The notes below the pieces were generated by a model. It was not told where the DNA came from. It saw only the letters and a program-made list of their open reading frames with translations, and searched no databases. DNA of 64,000 nucleotides from a candidate division TA06 bacterium (lineage in GTDB: Bacteria > Edwardsbacteria > AC1 > EtOH8): NCBI GenBank assembly GCA_016235665.1, contig JACRJI010000015.1, forward strand, positions 1-64,000, given 5' to 3'. Positions 45,625 to 54,147 of this stretch are shown here, one piece after another. The position numbers and the translations under genes were made by a program. How positions within the stretch are numbered: the first letter of the stretch is position 1; each line of letters opens with the position of its first letter.

Positions 45625-46199
45625 TTCAACGGTCCTATCTTTTTACCGTGGTTGACATACTTACGTCCGCAATCGGGGCAGACTGATATTTTGCCCTTTT
45701 TGAAATCCAACGCCCCGCCGCATTCGCACATCCATCCCATCTGGCGGGCCGGCACCCCGGCCATCACGGCGTAATCCGGCACATCCCTGGTGACCACCGC
45801 CCCGGCTGCCACCATGGCATGCCTTCCGATGACTATTCCGCACAGGATGGTGCTGTTGGCCCCCAGCGAAGCGCCCTTCTTGACCAGGGTGGGGATCCAT
45901 TTCCCGTGCTTGGGGTAGGCCGCCCGGGGATTGAGATCGTTGGTAAAGACCACCGAGGGCCCGCAGAAGACCTGGTCCTCCAGGGTCACCAGATCGTAGA
46001 TGGAGACGTTGTTCTGCAGCCGGCAGCCGTTGCCGATGACCGCCCGGCCGGAGATATAGCAGTTCTGGCCGATACTGCAATCCTGGCCGATGGTGGCCCC
46101 CCGGCAGATATGGCAGAAATGCCAGATCTTGGTCCCTTTTCCCACATTGACCGGCAGGTCGGCAAAGGATGTTTTATGCAAAAAATATTTTGTCAGCAT
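45621..46199 (-). CDS. left-handed beta-helix acyltransferase with C-terminal zinc-ribbon-like motif
   Basis: 192 residues. Hexapeptide repeats cover residues 15-140 (IGQDCSIGQNCYISGRAVIGNGC and the NDLNPRA loop), matching WlbB/WbpD-type sugar N-acetyltransferases that use acetyl-CoA on UDP-amino sugars. The C-terminal 35 residues contain CECGGA and CPDCGRKY, a likely zinc ribbon common in this subgroup. It could acetylate a 3-amino-uronic acid, consistent with the UDP-sugar dehydrogenase at 60584, but no matching aminotransferase is in view. It heads its operon under the promoter at 46264-46292. Confidence 0.8.
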   Translation of the reverse strand: MLTKYFLHKTSFADLPVNVGKGTKIWHFCHICRGATIGQDCSIGQNCYISGRAVIGNGCRLQNNVSIYDLVTLEDQVFCGPSVVFTNDLNPRAAYPKHGKWIPTLVKKGASLGANSTILCGIVIGRHAMVAAGAVVTRDVPDYAVMAGVPARQMGWMCECGGALDFKKGKISVCPDCGRKYVNHGKKIGPLK

Positions 46200-46263
46200 A
46201 TTGCTTCCGGTCAGTCATAAGGTGCGGTTATGATGTTGCAGTTTTGTCCGAATATATCTTTTA

Positions 46264-46292
46264 ATTATACCAAATAAACCGGTCAAAGTCCA
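46264..46292 (-). promoter_or_regulatory. extended -10 sigma-70 promoter of the acyltransferase operon
   Basis: On the minus strand TATAAT (46264-46269) is preceded by TGG, giving an extended -10, with a weak -35 TGGACT (46287-46292) and 17-bp spacer. It marks the division between the sugar-nucleotide operon and the large polysaccharide operon. Confidence 0.6.
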
Positions 46293-46307
46293 TAAATAAG
46301 CAACAAC

Positions 46308-47723
46308 TTAATAGGCGTTATTGGGGAACAAAACCTGGATCACGGTCTTAAACAATATCTTGATGTCCATCAGCAACGACCAGTGTTCTATGTAAAATAT
46401 ATCGTACTTGGTCCGCTCGATAATCGAGGTGTCTCCCCTCAAACCGTTGATCTGGGCCCAGCCCGTTACCCCGGACTTGACCTTGTGGCGCGAGGCATAG
46501 CGTGGAATCTGTTCCTTGAATTTGGCCACAAAGAACGGGCGTTCCGGCCTGGGACCCACCAGGCTCATATCGCCTTTCAGGACATTGTAGAACTGGGGCA
46601 GTTCGTCCAGGCTGTATTTGCGCATGAAGCTTCCCAGCCGGGTGCGCCGGGGATCGCCGTCCTTGGCCCAGACCGGGCCGCTCTGTTCCTCGGCATCCAT
46701 CCGCATGGAACGGAATTTATACATCTTAAAGGTGGTGCCGTCATAGCCCACCCTTTCCTGGGAGTAAAAGGCCGGTCCTTTGGATCCCAGTTTGACCAGG
46801 CCGGCCAGCACTAACATCAGCGGCGAGAGCAATGCCAGGGCCGTAACGGAGCTGGACAGATCAAAGGCCCTTTTTATCAGAAGGTCCCAGTCGGACATGG
46901 GCACCACCCGCAGGTTGATCAGGGGTATGTCCCCCAGCTGGGAGACGCTGGTGTCGTGGCTGATAATCCCTATCAGGTCGGGCACGAATTTCAGCTCGAT
47001 CTGGCGGTGTTCTATCGCATTGACTATGTCGGGCACTTTCCCCTGGTTCTGCTGGGGAAGAACGATGAAAAGGGTGTCCAGGGAATGCTGGTCCACCAAA
47101 GCCGAAAGGTCTTCGATCTTAGCCAGGTTTATCCCGGGTTTTCCATTCTGCTGCGAGGCGTTGCAGCAATCGGAGATGCCGATCAGCAGATCGATCCGGT
47201 AACCGTATTCCGGATGTTTTTCTATCTGCTCCAGTATCTTTTGGGCGGTCTCCCCGTTGCCCACCAGCCCCGCTCTTTTAAGCCCCAGTCCGTATTTGCT
47301 CATCAGCCAGCGGTAAACCTTCACCGCTATGATCCGTTCTATGGAAAGCAGCACAAAGCCGATGATGGTGGCCAGGCCCAGCACCAGGCGGGACCATACC
47401 ACCTCGCGGTAAAAGAAGGAAAAGGCCATGATGGCCACCAGCCCCACCACCGTTCCCTTGGCCACCCGGTAGATCTCCTCGTCGCTGGTCATGATCTGGC
47501 GGCTTTCGTACAGGCCCACCATCCAAAAAATGAAAACCCACAGGATCCCCACCGCCACCGAGGCGCTGAAATAATAGAAATAGGGGGGGATGCCCTTGGG
47601 CACCAGTATCCAGCCGGAGAGGAAGCGGATCCAGTAGGAGATGGTGAAGGACAGGAAGATGATCAGGGCATCCATCAGCATTAGGATGCCGGAGAATGTC
47701 AGCTGGCCTTTGCGGGTGAACAT
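46308..47723 (-). CDS. undecaprenyl-phosphate sugar phosphotransferase (WbaP/WcaJ family)
   Basis: 471 residues. Five membrane helices (about 8-290) with a Rossmann-like CoA-binding_3 domain (about 145-275) precede the bacterial sugar transferase domain: KRAFDLSSSVTALALLSPLM, KFRSMRMDAEE, SLDELPQFYNVLKGDMSLVGPRPE. It transfers a sugar-1-phosphate from a UDP-sugar to undecaprenyl phosphate, the first committed step of exopolysaccharide/O-antigen assembly. It is downstream of the glycosyltransferases in the operon, so it probably initiates the same polymer. Confidence 0.93.
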   Translation of the reverse strand: MFTRKGQLTFSGILMLMDALIIFLSFTISYWIRFLSGWILVPKGIPPYFYYFSASVAVGILWVFIFWMVGLYESRQIMTSDEEIYRVAKGTVVGLVAIMAFSFFYREVVWSRLVLGLATIIGFVLLSIERIIAVKVYRWLMSKYGLGLKRAGLVGNGETAQKILEQIEKHPEYGYRIDLLIGISDCCNASQQNGKPGINLAKIEDLSALVDQHSLDTLFIVLPQQNQGKVPDIVNAIEHRQIELKFVPDLIGIISHDTSVSQLGDIPLINLRVVPMSDWDLLIKRAFDLSSSVTALALLSPLMLVLAGLVKLGSKGPAFYSQERVGYDGTTFKMYKFRSMRMDAEEQSGPVWAKDGDPRRTRLGSFMRKYSLDELPQFYNVLKGDMSLVGPRPERPFFVAKFKEQIPRYASRHKVKSGVTGWAQINGLRGDTSIIERTKYDIFYIEHWSLLMDIKILFKTVIQVLFPNNAY

Positions 47724-47748
47724 TATTGCTTCATATATAAATTTGTTA

Positions 47749-48726
47749 TTATTTATTTATTGTAATGGTCTTGAACAGACCGCCGGTTATACCGGCGAAC
47801 TGAAACAATGAACGTCCCATCAAAACAAGAGGGCTTAATATCCCCGCAGTTAGATCGCGTTTGACAGCCTTGATCGTGAAAGGAATGGTGGACAGAAGAA
47901 AAGAGAACAAAACCGCGGCTGGTATAAATTTTAGTTTTTGATCGAAGACCCAAAGCGCAGCTGCTATCATTAAAAGCGGGAACAGCAGGGTTTGCAGTTT
48001 CATCAATTGAGGTGTATGTCCGTCTTTGATCATTTTGTTGGGATTTTTCCTGACCGCCACCATCCGCCAATAGGCAAACTTGTATTTCTTTTTGAAATAA
48101 CTGATCCAGGTGCTTGGATGAGTATGATAGACAACAGCCTGGGGGTTGAATACCATTTTCAAACCGGCATTAGACATTCGAAAGGATAACTCCACGTCCT
48201 CTGCGCAGGCCACTGGGAAACTGGTATCATATCCCTGAAAACGCAAAAAAACATCCCGTTTAAATCCGGCGGAGTATGTATCTATGAAATCAATATACTT
48301 GGATTTCCTTAAAAGATCATACTTATCTTGGTATTCAATTTGAACAAAACGGGCGGCCAGCTCTTTTTGCCTGGTCTTATATATCCCCTTGGCGCCGCAT
48401 AAATCCTGTTCTTTTTCAAACGGAAGAAGCATGTGATTTATCCAATCTGGGTCCGGGACGCAATCAGCATCCGTGAAAAGTATGATATCCCCCTGAGCCG
48501 CCTTGGCGCCGTTGTTCCTGGCTGCGGCCGGCCCGGCATTACCCTGTTTAAGCAATTTTATACCGGTGTATTTGCCAGCGATCTCAGCGGTTCCGTCGGT
48601 CGAGCCGTCGTCCACTACAATTATCTCATAGTCTGATCTGCCGGCAGTCTGGTTCGAAAGTGCCTCCAGGCATTGCCCTATTGTTTTTTCTGAATTATAA
48701 GCCGGAATGATTACCGAGGTCCTCAC
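47749..48726 (-). CDS. family 2 glycosyltransferase with C-terminal membrane helices
   Basis: About 325 residues from a GTG at 48726 that overlaps the upstream stop (GTGA); an ORF extension to 48777 would overlap the previous gene more. RTSVIIPAYNSEKTIGQCLEAL, VVDDGSTDGTAEI, DADCVPDP and the catalytic CAEDVELSFR identify GT2. Two to three hydrophobic segments lie at the end (about 255-330). It is at the GC-rich end of the polysaccharide operon, next to the radical SAM gene. Confidence 0.85.
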   Translation of the reverse strand: MRTSVIIPAYNSEKTIGQCLEALSNQTAGRSDYEIIVVDDGSTDGTAEIAGKYTGIKLLKQGNAGPAAARNNGAKAAQGDIILFTDADCVPDPDWINHMLLPFEKEQDLCGAKGIYKTRQKELAARFVQIEYQDKYDLLRKSKYIDFIDTYSAGFKRDVFLRFQGYDTSFPVACAEDVELSFRMSNAGLKMVFNPQAVVYHTHPSTWISYFKKKYKFAYWRMVAVRKNPNKMIKDGHTPQLMKLQTLLFPLLMIAAALWVFDQKLKFIPAAVLFSFLLSTIPFTIKAVKRDLTAGILSPLVLMGRSLFQFAGITGGLFKTITINK

Positions 48727-50186
48727 TTTTTGCCGCCTCCGTATGTACCCCGGAAAATATGCCGTCCCAGGGTCCACCCCCCCTTGGCCAAACGCTTGAA
48801 TTCCTGGAGATCGGTAAGACCGTCGATCATTTTACGGAAGATATATGACGGGCGTATGTAGAACTCTTTTCTGGCCCGGTCGCAGAACTCCACCAATTCG
48901 GTATTGGACAATCCCGGCCGGCTGACTATGCTGTTATGCATCCCATCCGGCGTCAGCCACTCCCTGAAATCGCTGGTGGTAAGAAAGCCGTTGCTCTTGG
49001 CCCACTGATAGGCCTCGGTCCCGGGATAGACCATTATCGGAAAAAATTGGGCTGTGTCCGGATTAAGCTCCTTGGCGAATTTCAGGGTCGTCTCCAAAGT
49101 ATCTTTTGTCTCTCCGGGATTGCCTACCATAAAGCAGCCGTGCAATTTTATCCCGGCCTTTTTGGCGTCCTTAAAGAACTGTCTGACCCGCTCCACCTTC
49201 ATGGCTTTCTTCATCTGGTCCAGCACTGCCTGGTCGCCGCTTTCCACTCCCACGCAGAAAAGCCGGGCCCCGGCTTTCCTCAGCATTACCATGGTTTCCA
49301 GGTCCACATCGCAGCGGGAATTGGCCGACCACTTTATCTTGATTCCCCGGCGAAGGATCTCTTCGGCGAACTCCAGGCACCTTTTCTTGTTGAAGGTCAG
49401 GGTGTCGTCTTCGAACATAAGTTCCTCGACGTCGGGGAAATTCTTTAAAATAAACTGGATCTCGTCCACTACATTGGGTATGGACCGGAGACGCGGCTTG
49501 TGACTGCAGAACACCTGGGGATAAACGCAATAGACGCACTGATAGGGGCAACCCCGGCCGGTGATGACGGTGATTATGGGATACTGGCTGTGGGCGTAAA
49601 AATAATCCTTGTAATCCAGGTGTTTAAGATATGCCTGGCTGACGAACGGCAGGGAATCAACATCCACCCTCAGCTCCCGCTCCCCGGTTTTAATGATCTT
49701 TCCGCCAGTCCTGAGAACCAGGCCTTTGACATCGCTGACAGATTGGCCGGAGCCCAATTTTGCCGCCAGTTCTACCAGGGTGTCTTCATACTCCCTCATG
49801 GCTACGGCGTCTATGGATCCATTCAAGCCCAGGCTTTCCTCGGGCAGGGCTGAGACGTGGGGTCCGACCAAGACCACGAAGGATGCAGGCAGAAGCTCCT
49901 TAATACTGGCCCCGGTCTCCACATCGCTGAAAATGCTGGGGGTGCTGGTGTCAATGACGACCAGTTTGGGGTTGAACTCTTTGATCGTATTTTCAACCTG
50001 TTCCCAGGCCAGGCCCTTTGCCGGGCAATCGATCAGCTTCACCTGATGGCCCTTTTGGTCGAGGGCTTCGGCGGCAAAGGCCAGCCACATTGGGTAGTAA
50101 AATGTGCCGCTTTTAGTAACGGCTGGGCTGCGCTGTTCGCGGGAGAATTTATTGAGAAAGGGTGGGTTTAAAAACAATATATTCAT
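48723..50186 (-). CDS. B12-binding domain radical SAM protein
   Basis: 487 residues. The N-terminal about 170 residues are a cobalamin-binding-type Rossmann domain (MNILFLNPPF, YPMWLAFAAEAL, VVIDTSTPS). The radical SAM core has the CxxxCxxC cluster in GRGCPYQCVYC, with GVESGDQAVLDQMKK and HGCFMVGNPGETKDT later. Members catalyse methylations and varied modifications of lipids, sugars or natural products; which one is unknown. Its place in a glycan operon hints at sugar or lipid-carrier modification, which is inference. It overlaps both neighbours by 4 bp. It is GC-rich and forms the left border of the AT-rich cassette. Confidence 0.85.
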   Translation of the reverse strand: MNILFLNPPFLNKFSREQRSPAVTKSGTFYYPMWLAFAAEALDQKGHQVKLIDCPAKGLAWEQVENTIKEFNPKLVVIDTSTPSIFSDVETGASIKELLPASFVVLVGPHVSALPEESLGLNGSIDAVAMREYEDTLVELAAKLGSGQSVSDVKGLVLRTGGKIIKTGERELRVDVDSLPFVSQAYLKHLDYKDYFYAHSQYPIITVITGRGCPYQCVYCVYPQVFCSHKPRLRSIPNVVDEIQFILKNFPDVEELMFEDDTLTFNKKRCLEFAEEILRRGIKIKWSANSRCDVDLETMVMLRKAGARLFCVGVESGDQAVLDQMKKAMKVERVRQFFKDAKKAGIKLHGCFMVGNPGETKDTLETTLKFAKELNPDTAQFFPIMVYPGTEAYQWAKSNGFLTTSDFREWLTPDGMHNSIVSRPGLSNTELVEFCDRARKEFYIRPSYIFRKMIDGLTDLQEFKRLAKGGWTLGRHIFRGTYGGGKK

Positions 50187-51103
50187 TTTTTATTTAAACT
50201 CGTTTCCTTATAATGTAATTTTGCAGAAACACCATCAATACTCCCTTTGAACCAAGCAACAAGGGTCTCTAATGGCGTATCAGATTTAATAGACTGATAA
50301 ATCTTATATGGCGTAAATAATATAATATGCAATAATATGCCATACCAAACATAAATAATATTGAAATTTTTTCTCAGAACAATTATTCTGCTTCTTGCTC
50401 TGTTGTAAAATGCAAATGGCGTAATTCTTATCCCTTCTACCTTATGCCAGGCGACAGCAGAAGGAACATAAATAAGTTTAAATCCCGCTTTTGCAGCTCG
50501 GAGACAAAAATCAACATCCTCCTCATAAAAGAATATATCTTCATCTAACAAACCTATTTCTTCAAATACTTCTCGTTTTATTAACATTATACAACCCGTC
50601 ATAAAAGTAGCATTTACATATTCATCTTTAAACACTTTGGGAATTCTATTTTTTTCGGGCACAACATTTCCCCCAGTCCAACAATTAAAATGGCCGCCAC
50701 CTTGCCAAATTATGTCTTTTTTGTGAGAATAAAATATCCTGGGGCCTGCAACACCACATCTATTATTTGCAACAAAGGCCTTTAGTAAATTATTTATACA
50801 ATTAACATCCAAGAAAGCATCATTATTTAACAATAATATATAATCCGGGTTTTCTTTAATGGCCTTTATAACGCCAATATTTATACCTCTGCTAAAACCT
50901 TCGTTCTTATCATTAACGATAAATTCTATTGACCTTTCATCTACATATTTCTCTTTAAGTATTCTGCCTGAATCGTCGGTAGATCCATTGTCGACAATAA
51001 TAATCTTGGAAACAATAGTAGAGCTATTCTTTAGAGAGTTAACACACTCCAGGGTATCATGCAAATTATTCCAATTTAGAATAATAACATAGATGTTATT
51101 CAT
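50183..51103 (-). CDS. family 2 glycosyltransferase
   Basis: 306 residues. The GT2 motifs are NIYVIILNWNNLHDTLECV, VDNGSTDDSGRI, LLNNDAFL (DxD-like) and FFYEEDVDFCLRAAKAGF. It is of the rhamnosyltransferase-like type. Codon use is clearly AT-rich compared with the radical SAM gene just upstream in the numbering, so it begins the transferred cassette. It is paralogous to the GT2 at 52373-53257. Confidence 0.88.
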   Translation of the reverse strand: MNNIYVIILNWNNLHDTLECVNSLKNSSTIVSKIIIVDNGSTDDSGRILKEKYVDERSIEFIVNDKNEGFSRGINIGVIKAIKENPDYILLLNNDAFLDVNCINNLLKAFVANNRCGVAGPRIFYSHKKDIIWQGGGHFNCWTGGNVVPEKNRIPKVFKDEYVNATFMTGCIMLIKREVFEEIGLLDEDIFFYEEDVDFCLRAAKAGFKLIYVPSAVAWHKVEGIRITPFAFYNRARSRIIVLRKNFNIIYVWYGILLHIILFTPYKIYQSIKSDTPLETLVAWFKGSIDGVSAKLHYKETSLNKK

Positions 51104-51117
51104 ATCAACTATGGCGT

Positions 51118-52332
51118 TTATTTGATTGCGTTAATTAATTTTGCTTCCAACCGATCGTTAGCGTTATCTAACGACCATTTTTCAGCAACAATTCTTCTTC
51201 CGTTTTCACCAAGTTCAATTGCCTTACGGGAATTGCACAATAGATCGTTGATCGCATCAGCCATTGACTCAGGTTCAGCGTCTACTAATAACCCATTTAT
51301 CCCATTTGTAATTGTTTCACGCACACCACCCTCTTTAACAGCAACAACTGGAAGGGAACAGGCATTTGCTTCCAAAGGAGCGTAACCAAATGGTTCCAAC
51401 CGGGGTGCATAAGTCAGCATTTTTGCATTAGAATACAATTCAACCAACTGCAGGTCTGTTACATTTGATAGTATTTTTATGGGTACGCACCTGTCTTCAG
51501 CAAGTCGTATAATCATATTCTGATATTCATTATTTATGAAATTTGATACTATCACTAATAATGGTCGTGGCTCTGCTATGTGGCCCATGGCGTTAACAAT
51601 GAAATCAATGTTTTTGTTCTTGGTAATTGAACCTACCATTATAATATAATTGTCTTTATGAGTTAAATTATCAGTTTTAAATAAGTTTGTATCGACCCCT
51701 AAATAACATACCTCGGAATTTATTCCATAAGCACGAAGAACGCTTTCACGGCTGAAGTAAGAATTTACAAGTAGCTTTTTGAAGGCACGCGCGTTAGTTA
51801 TTTCTTCTCTGGCTTTCAATTTATAGAACTCATGCACCCCCATATCCTCGATGAAAGATGGAATCTGCGACAATCCTTTTGGGACATTAGGCAAGGCTAA
51901 TGGATTGTTATTATTTGCCTCAAATATTGATCTTTTAGGTTCTTGCAAATAAAGAACAGATGGCAGATTTGAATAGCGGCCAATAAACGGCGAAGCCATA
52001 AATTGGCAAGTGTTGGCAAACAATAAATCGTATTCTGTATTACATAATTGAGAGGCACTTTTGATAGCATTATTTTTTAAATTAATTATATTTAGCCGAT
52101 GCCCTATCAATCTCTTTAGTTTATCATACTTGCTTACTGCTTGCTTATCATAATACTTACAATCAGTAATTGTCACTTTTACCTTTGCAGATAAATCAAG
52201 AAATGACCTATCAGCACATGACGGTTGCCATACTTCAATATCATGCCCTCTCTCAATTAAACCACAAATGTGGTTATATAAAGCCCTTTTCCCTCCACCA
52301 CTTGGCAGATTGTGCCAAACAGCAATCTTCAT
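51118..52332 (-). CDS. family 4 glycosyltransferase, copy 1
   Basis: 404 residues. The N-terminus MKIAVWHNLPSGGGKRALYN and C-terminal YAPRLEPFGYAPLEANACSLPVVAVKEGG, the nucleotide-sugar-binding EX7E motif of GT-B fold GT4 enzymes, identify the family. It shares its opening and its C-terminal motif almost word for word with the GT4 at 54148-55413, indicating a duplication. It lies in the AT-rich cassette; the sugar is unknown. Confidence 0.88.
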   Translation of the reverse strand: MKIAVWHNLPSGGGKRALYNHICGLIERGHDIEVWQPSCADRSFLDLSAKVKVTITDCKYYDKQAVSKYDKLKRLIGHRLNIINLKNNAIKSASQLCNTEYDLLFANTCQFMASPFIGRYSNLPSVLYLQEPKRSIFEANNNNPLALPNVPKGLSQIPSFIEDMGVHEFYKLKAREEITNARAFKKLLVNSYFSRESVLRAYGINSEVCYLGVDTNLFKTDNLTHKDNYIIMVGSITKNKNIDFIVNAMGHIAEPRPLLVIVSNFINNEYQNMIIRLAEDRCVPIKILSNVTDLQLVELYSNAKMLTYAPRLEPFGYAPLEANACSLPVVAVKEGGVRETITNGINGLLVDAEPESMADAINDLLCNSRKAIELGENGRRIVAEKWSLDNANDRLEAKLINAIK

Positions 52333-52372
52333 ATATTTTTACTTCTATATGACATTAATTGCGCCTCTCAGA

Positions 52373-53257
52373 TCATTTACCATATTGGATCACACTTAGC
52401 AACCCTTTATAAGCTTCAATTAGTTCTCTGTGTTTGCCACGAGATACATATTTAAACGAATCCCTTATGATTATTATAGGTAAGATTATCATGAATACTA
52501 TTTTATGAATTTGAGTGCCATTTGATTGGTTAAGCAATAATCTATTACGCCAACGGAAATAACTTTGATAACTATTATATTCACCTCCTGAAGTTGCCCC
52601 GGTATGATGATAAACAACAATATCTGGCACATATTTTATTGAGTAACCAGATCTCCTGGCACGCAAACAATAGTCAACATCTTCGTAATAACTAATATAT
52701 TTTTCTCCCAGCAAACCTATTCCTTTAATTACTTTTGTATCTATCCACATAGCACAACCACTGGCAAAATCAACATCCCTTATAATATTAAATTGATTCC
52801 TGTCACATTCATCCTGTCCAATATTCATAGCCATCGCTTGCTTGTTCTTAACATATCCTCCGCATGCCCATATAATATCTGAATTATAATAATATATTTT
52901 GGGTGCCAATATCGCAGCTGTTTCTGAGAATTTCATAAATAGATTTAGCGTATTGGGGGATAGAATTGCATCATTATTTAACAACAGTATATAGTTGGGA
53001 TTATAATTCTTTATTGCATACCTGGTTGCAATATTATTACCTATGGCATAACCATAATTTTTATCCAATGGCATTAAATCAATATTTGAAAGACGTTTTA
53101 ATTTTTCAATGGAATCATCATTGGAACCATTATCCGCAACAATAATTTTAACTATTATATTAGGGTCATACTTAATGCTTTCAATTGCCTTAATTGTCAG
53201 ATCAGCTTTACACCAATTGACAATTACTATAGCTACATCGACATTCATAGATACCAT
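52373..53257 (-). CDS. family 2 glycosyltransferase
   Basis: 294 residues. The motifs are VAIVIVNWCKADLTIKAI, VADNGSNDDSIEKL, LLNNDAIL and SYYEDVDYCLRARRSGY. It is a second member of the rhamnosyltransferase-like GT2 group in the cassette and similar in plan to the GT2 at 50183-51103. A C-terminal hydrophobic stretch (VFMIILPIIIIRDSF) may attach it to the membrane. Confidence 0.88.
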   Translation of the reverse strand: MVSMNVDVAIVIVNWCKADLTIKAIESIKYDPNIIVKIIVADNGSNDDSIEKLKRLSNIDLMPLDKNYGYAIGNNIATRYAIKNYNPNYILLLNNDAILSPNTLNLFMKFSETAAILAPKIYYYNSDIIWACGGYVKNKQAMAMNIGQDECDRNQFNIIRDVDFASGCAMWIDTKVIKGIGLLGEKYISYYEDVDYCLRARRSGYSIKYVPDIVVYHHTGATSGGEYNSYQSYFRWRNRLLLNQSNGTQIHKIVFMIILPIIIIRDSFKYVSRGKHRELIEAYKGLLSVIQYGK

Positions 53258-53279
53258 GATAACATATTTATAATATTTC

Positions 53280-54104
53280 TTAACCAGAAATATATTTTTT
53301 CCAGTTAATTGTTGGTGCTAAATATTTTTTTTCAACATGTGTCCCTAATGCAGGTATTGGTATCCAGAGTTTTCTTCTTTTGCCAAATAATATATATGGC
53401 CAACAATAATACCAAGCTTTCGCAATGATTCGAAACATCTCGATATCAGTAAAATAATAAAATAGACATTTTACAACATTTAGTTTATGCTTTGTTAAGC
53501 TAATCCAAAGGCTCGCATCAAGATTCCCTGTTGAATAACTTAAAAACACTTTCTTTGTTTGCTCTAATATTTTTTTCTTTGTAATAAATGTTAGACAAGT
53601 AGAATTTGCTGTTCTCCAATGATGATCCCCAAATAATTGTAAATAGTTGTTGTGTTTATGTAATTCATATGTATATAAATCAAGATGATCATAAACAGAA
53701 ATAAAGTCAACATTTTCAACATTATTTAGATAATCAACCATGTGGACAATGCTATTTGGCAAGTAAAGATAATCATCCTCAGCAAAATAGATTGTCTCCG
53801 ATTGGTTTTGAGACAACAACAATTCTATTTGTTTTTTGAAAGTCTCTTTATTCCCAACACCATTTACTCTTACGATCTCGAGATCATCTTCACTAAAATA
53901 TTTGTGGAATAATTCATTATATTCGTAAGGGCAATTATCTAAAATGGCAAACATTTTAACTTTTAATGGCCCAAGAGCTTTCTTAAATGAACAAAGACAT
54001 ACCTCTGATAATTTATATTTATCTGTTTTATGGACGAACGGGGTTTTCGACACTAACGGATAAATACGATACGCAACAACTAAATCATATTTTCCTAATG
54101 ACAT
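53280..54104 (-). CDS. unassigned protein, possible glycosyltransferase
   Basis: 274 residues that I cannot place in a named family. It has YRIYPLVSKTPF near the start and an acidic motif ETIYFAEDDYLYLPNSI at about residues 95-111 that looks like a GT-A metal/nucleotide-binding site. Later come DHLDLYTYELHKH, TANSTCLTFITKKKILEQ and a Trp/Lys-rich tail. There are no clear membrane helices or signal peptide. It lies between two glycosyltransferase genes in the AT-rich cassette, so a sugar-transfer role is likely but unproven. Confidence 0.55.
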   Translation of the reverse strand: MSLGKYDLVVAYRIYPLVSKTPFVHKTDKYKLSEVCLCSFKKALGPLKVKMFAILDNCPYEYNELFHKYFSEDDLEIVRVNGVGNKETFKKQIELLLSQNQSETIYFAEDDYLYLPNSIVHMVDYLNNVENVDFISVYDHLDLYTYELHKHNNYLQLFGDHHWRTANSTCLTFITKKKILEQTKKVFLSYSTGNLDASLWISLTKHKLNVVKCLFYYFTDIEMFRIIAKAWYYCWPYILFGKRRKLWIPIPALGTHVEKKYLAPTINWKKYISG

Positions 54105-54147
54105 TTAATTGCCCCTATGTAATGTATATTTAAAAGTTTAACAAAAG

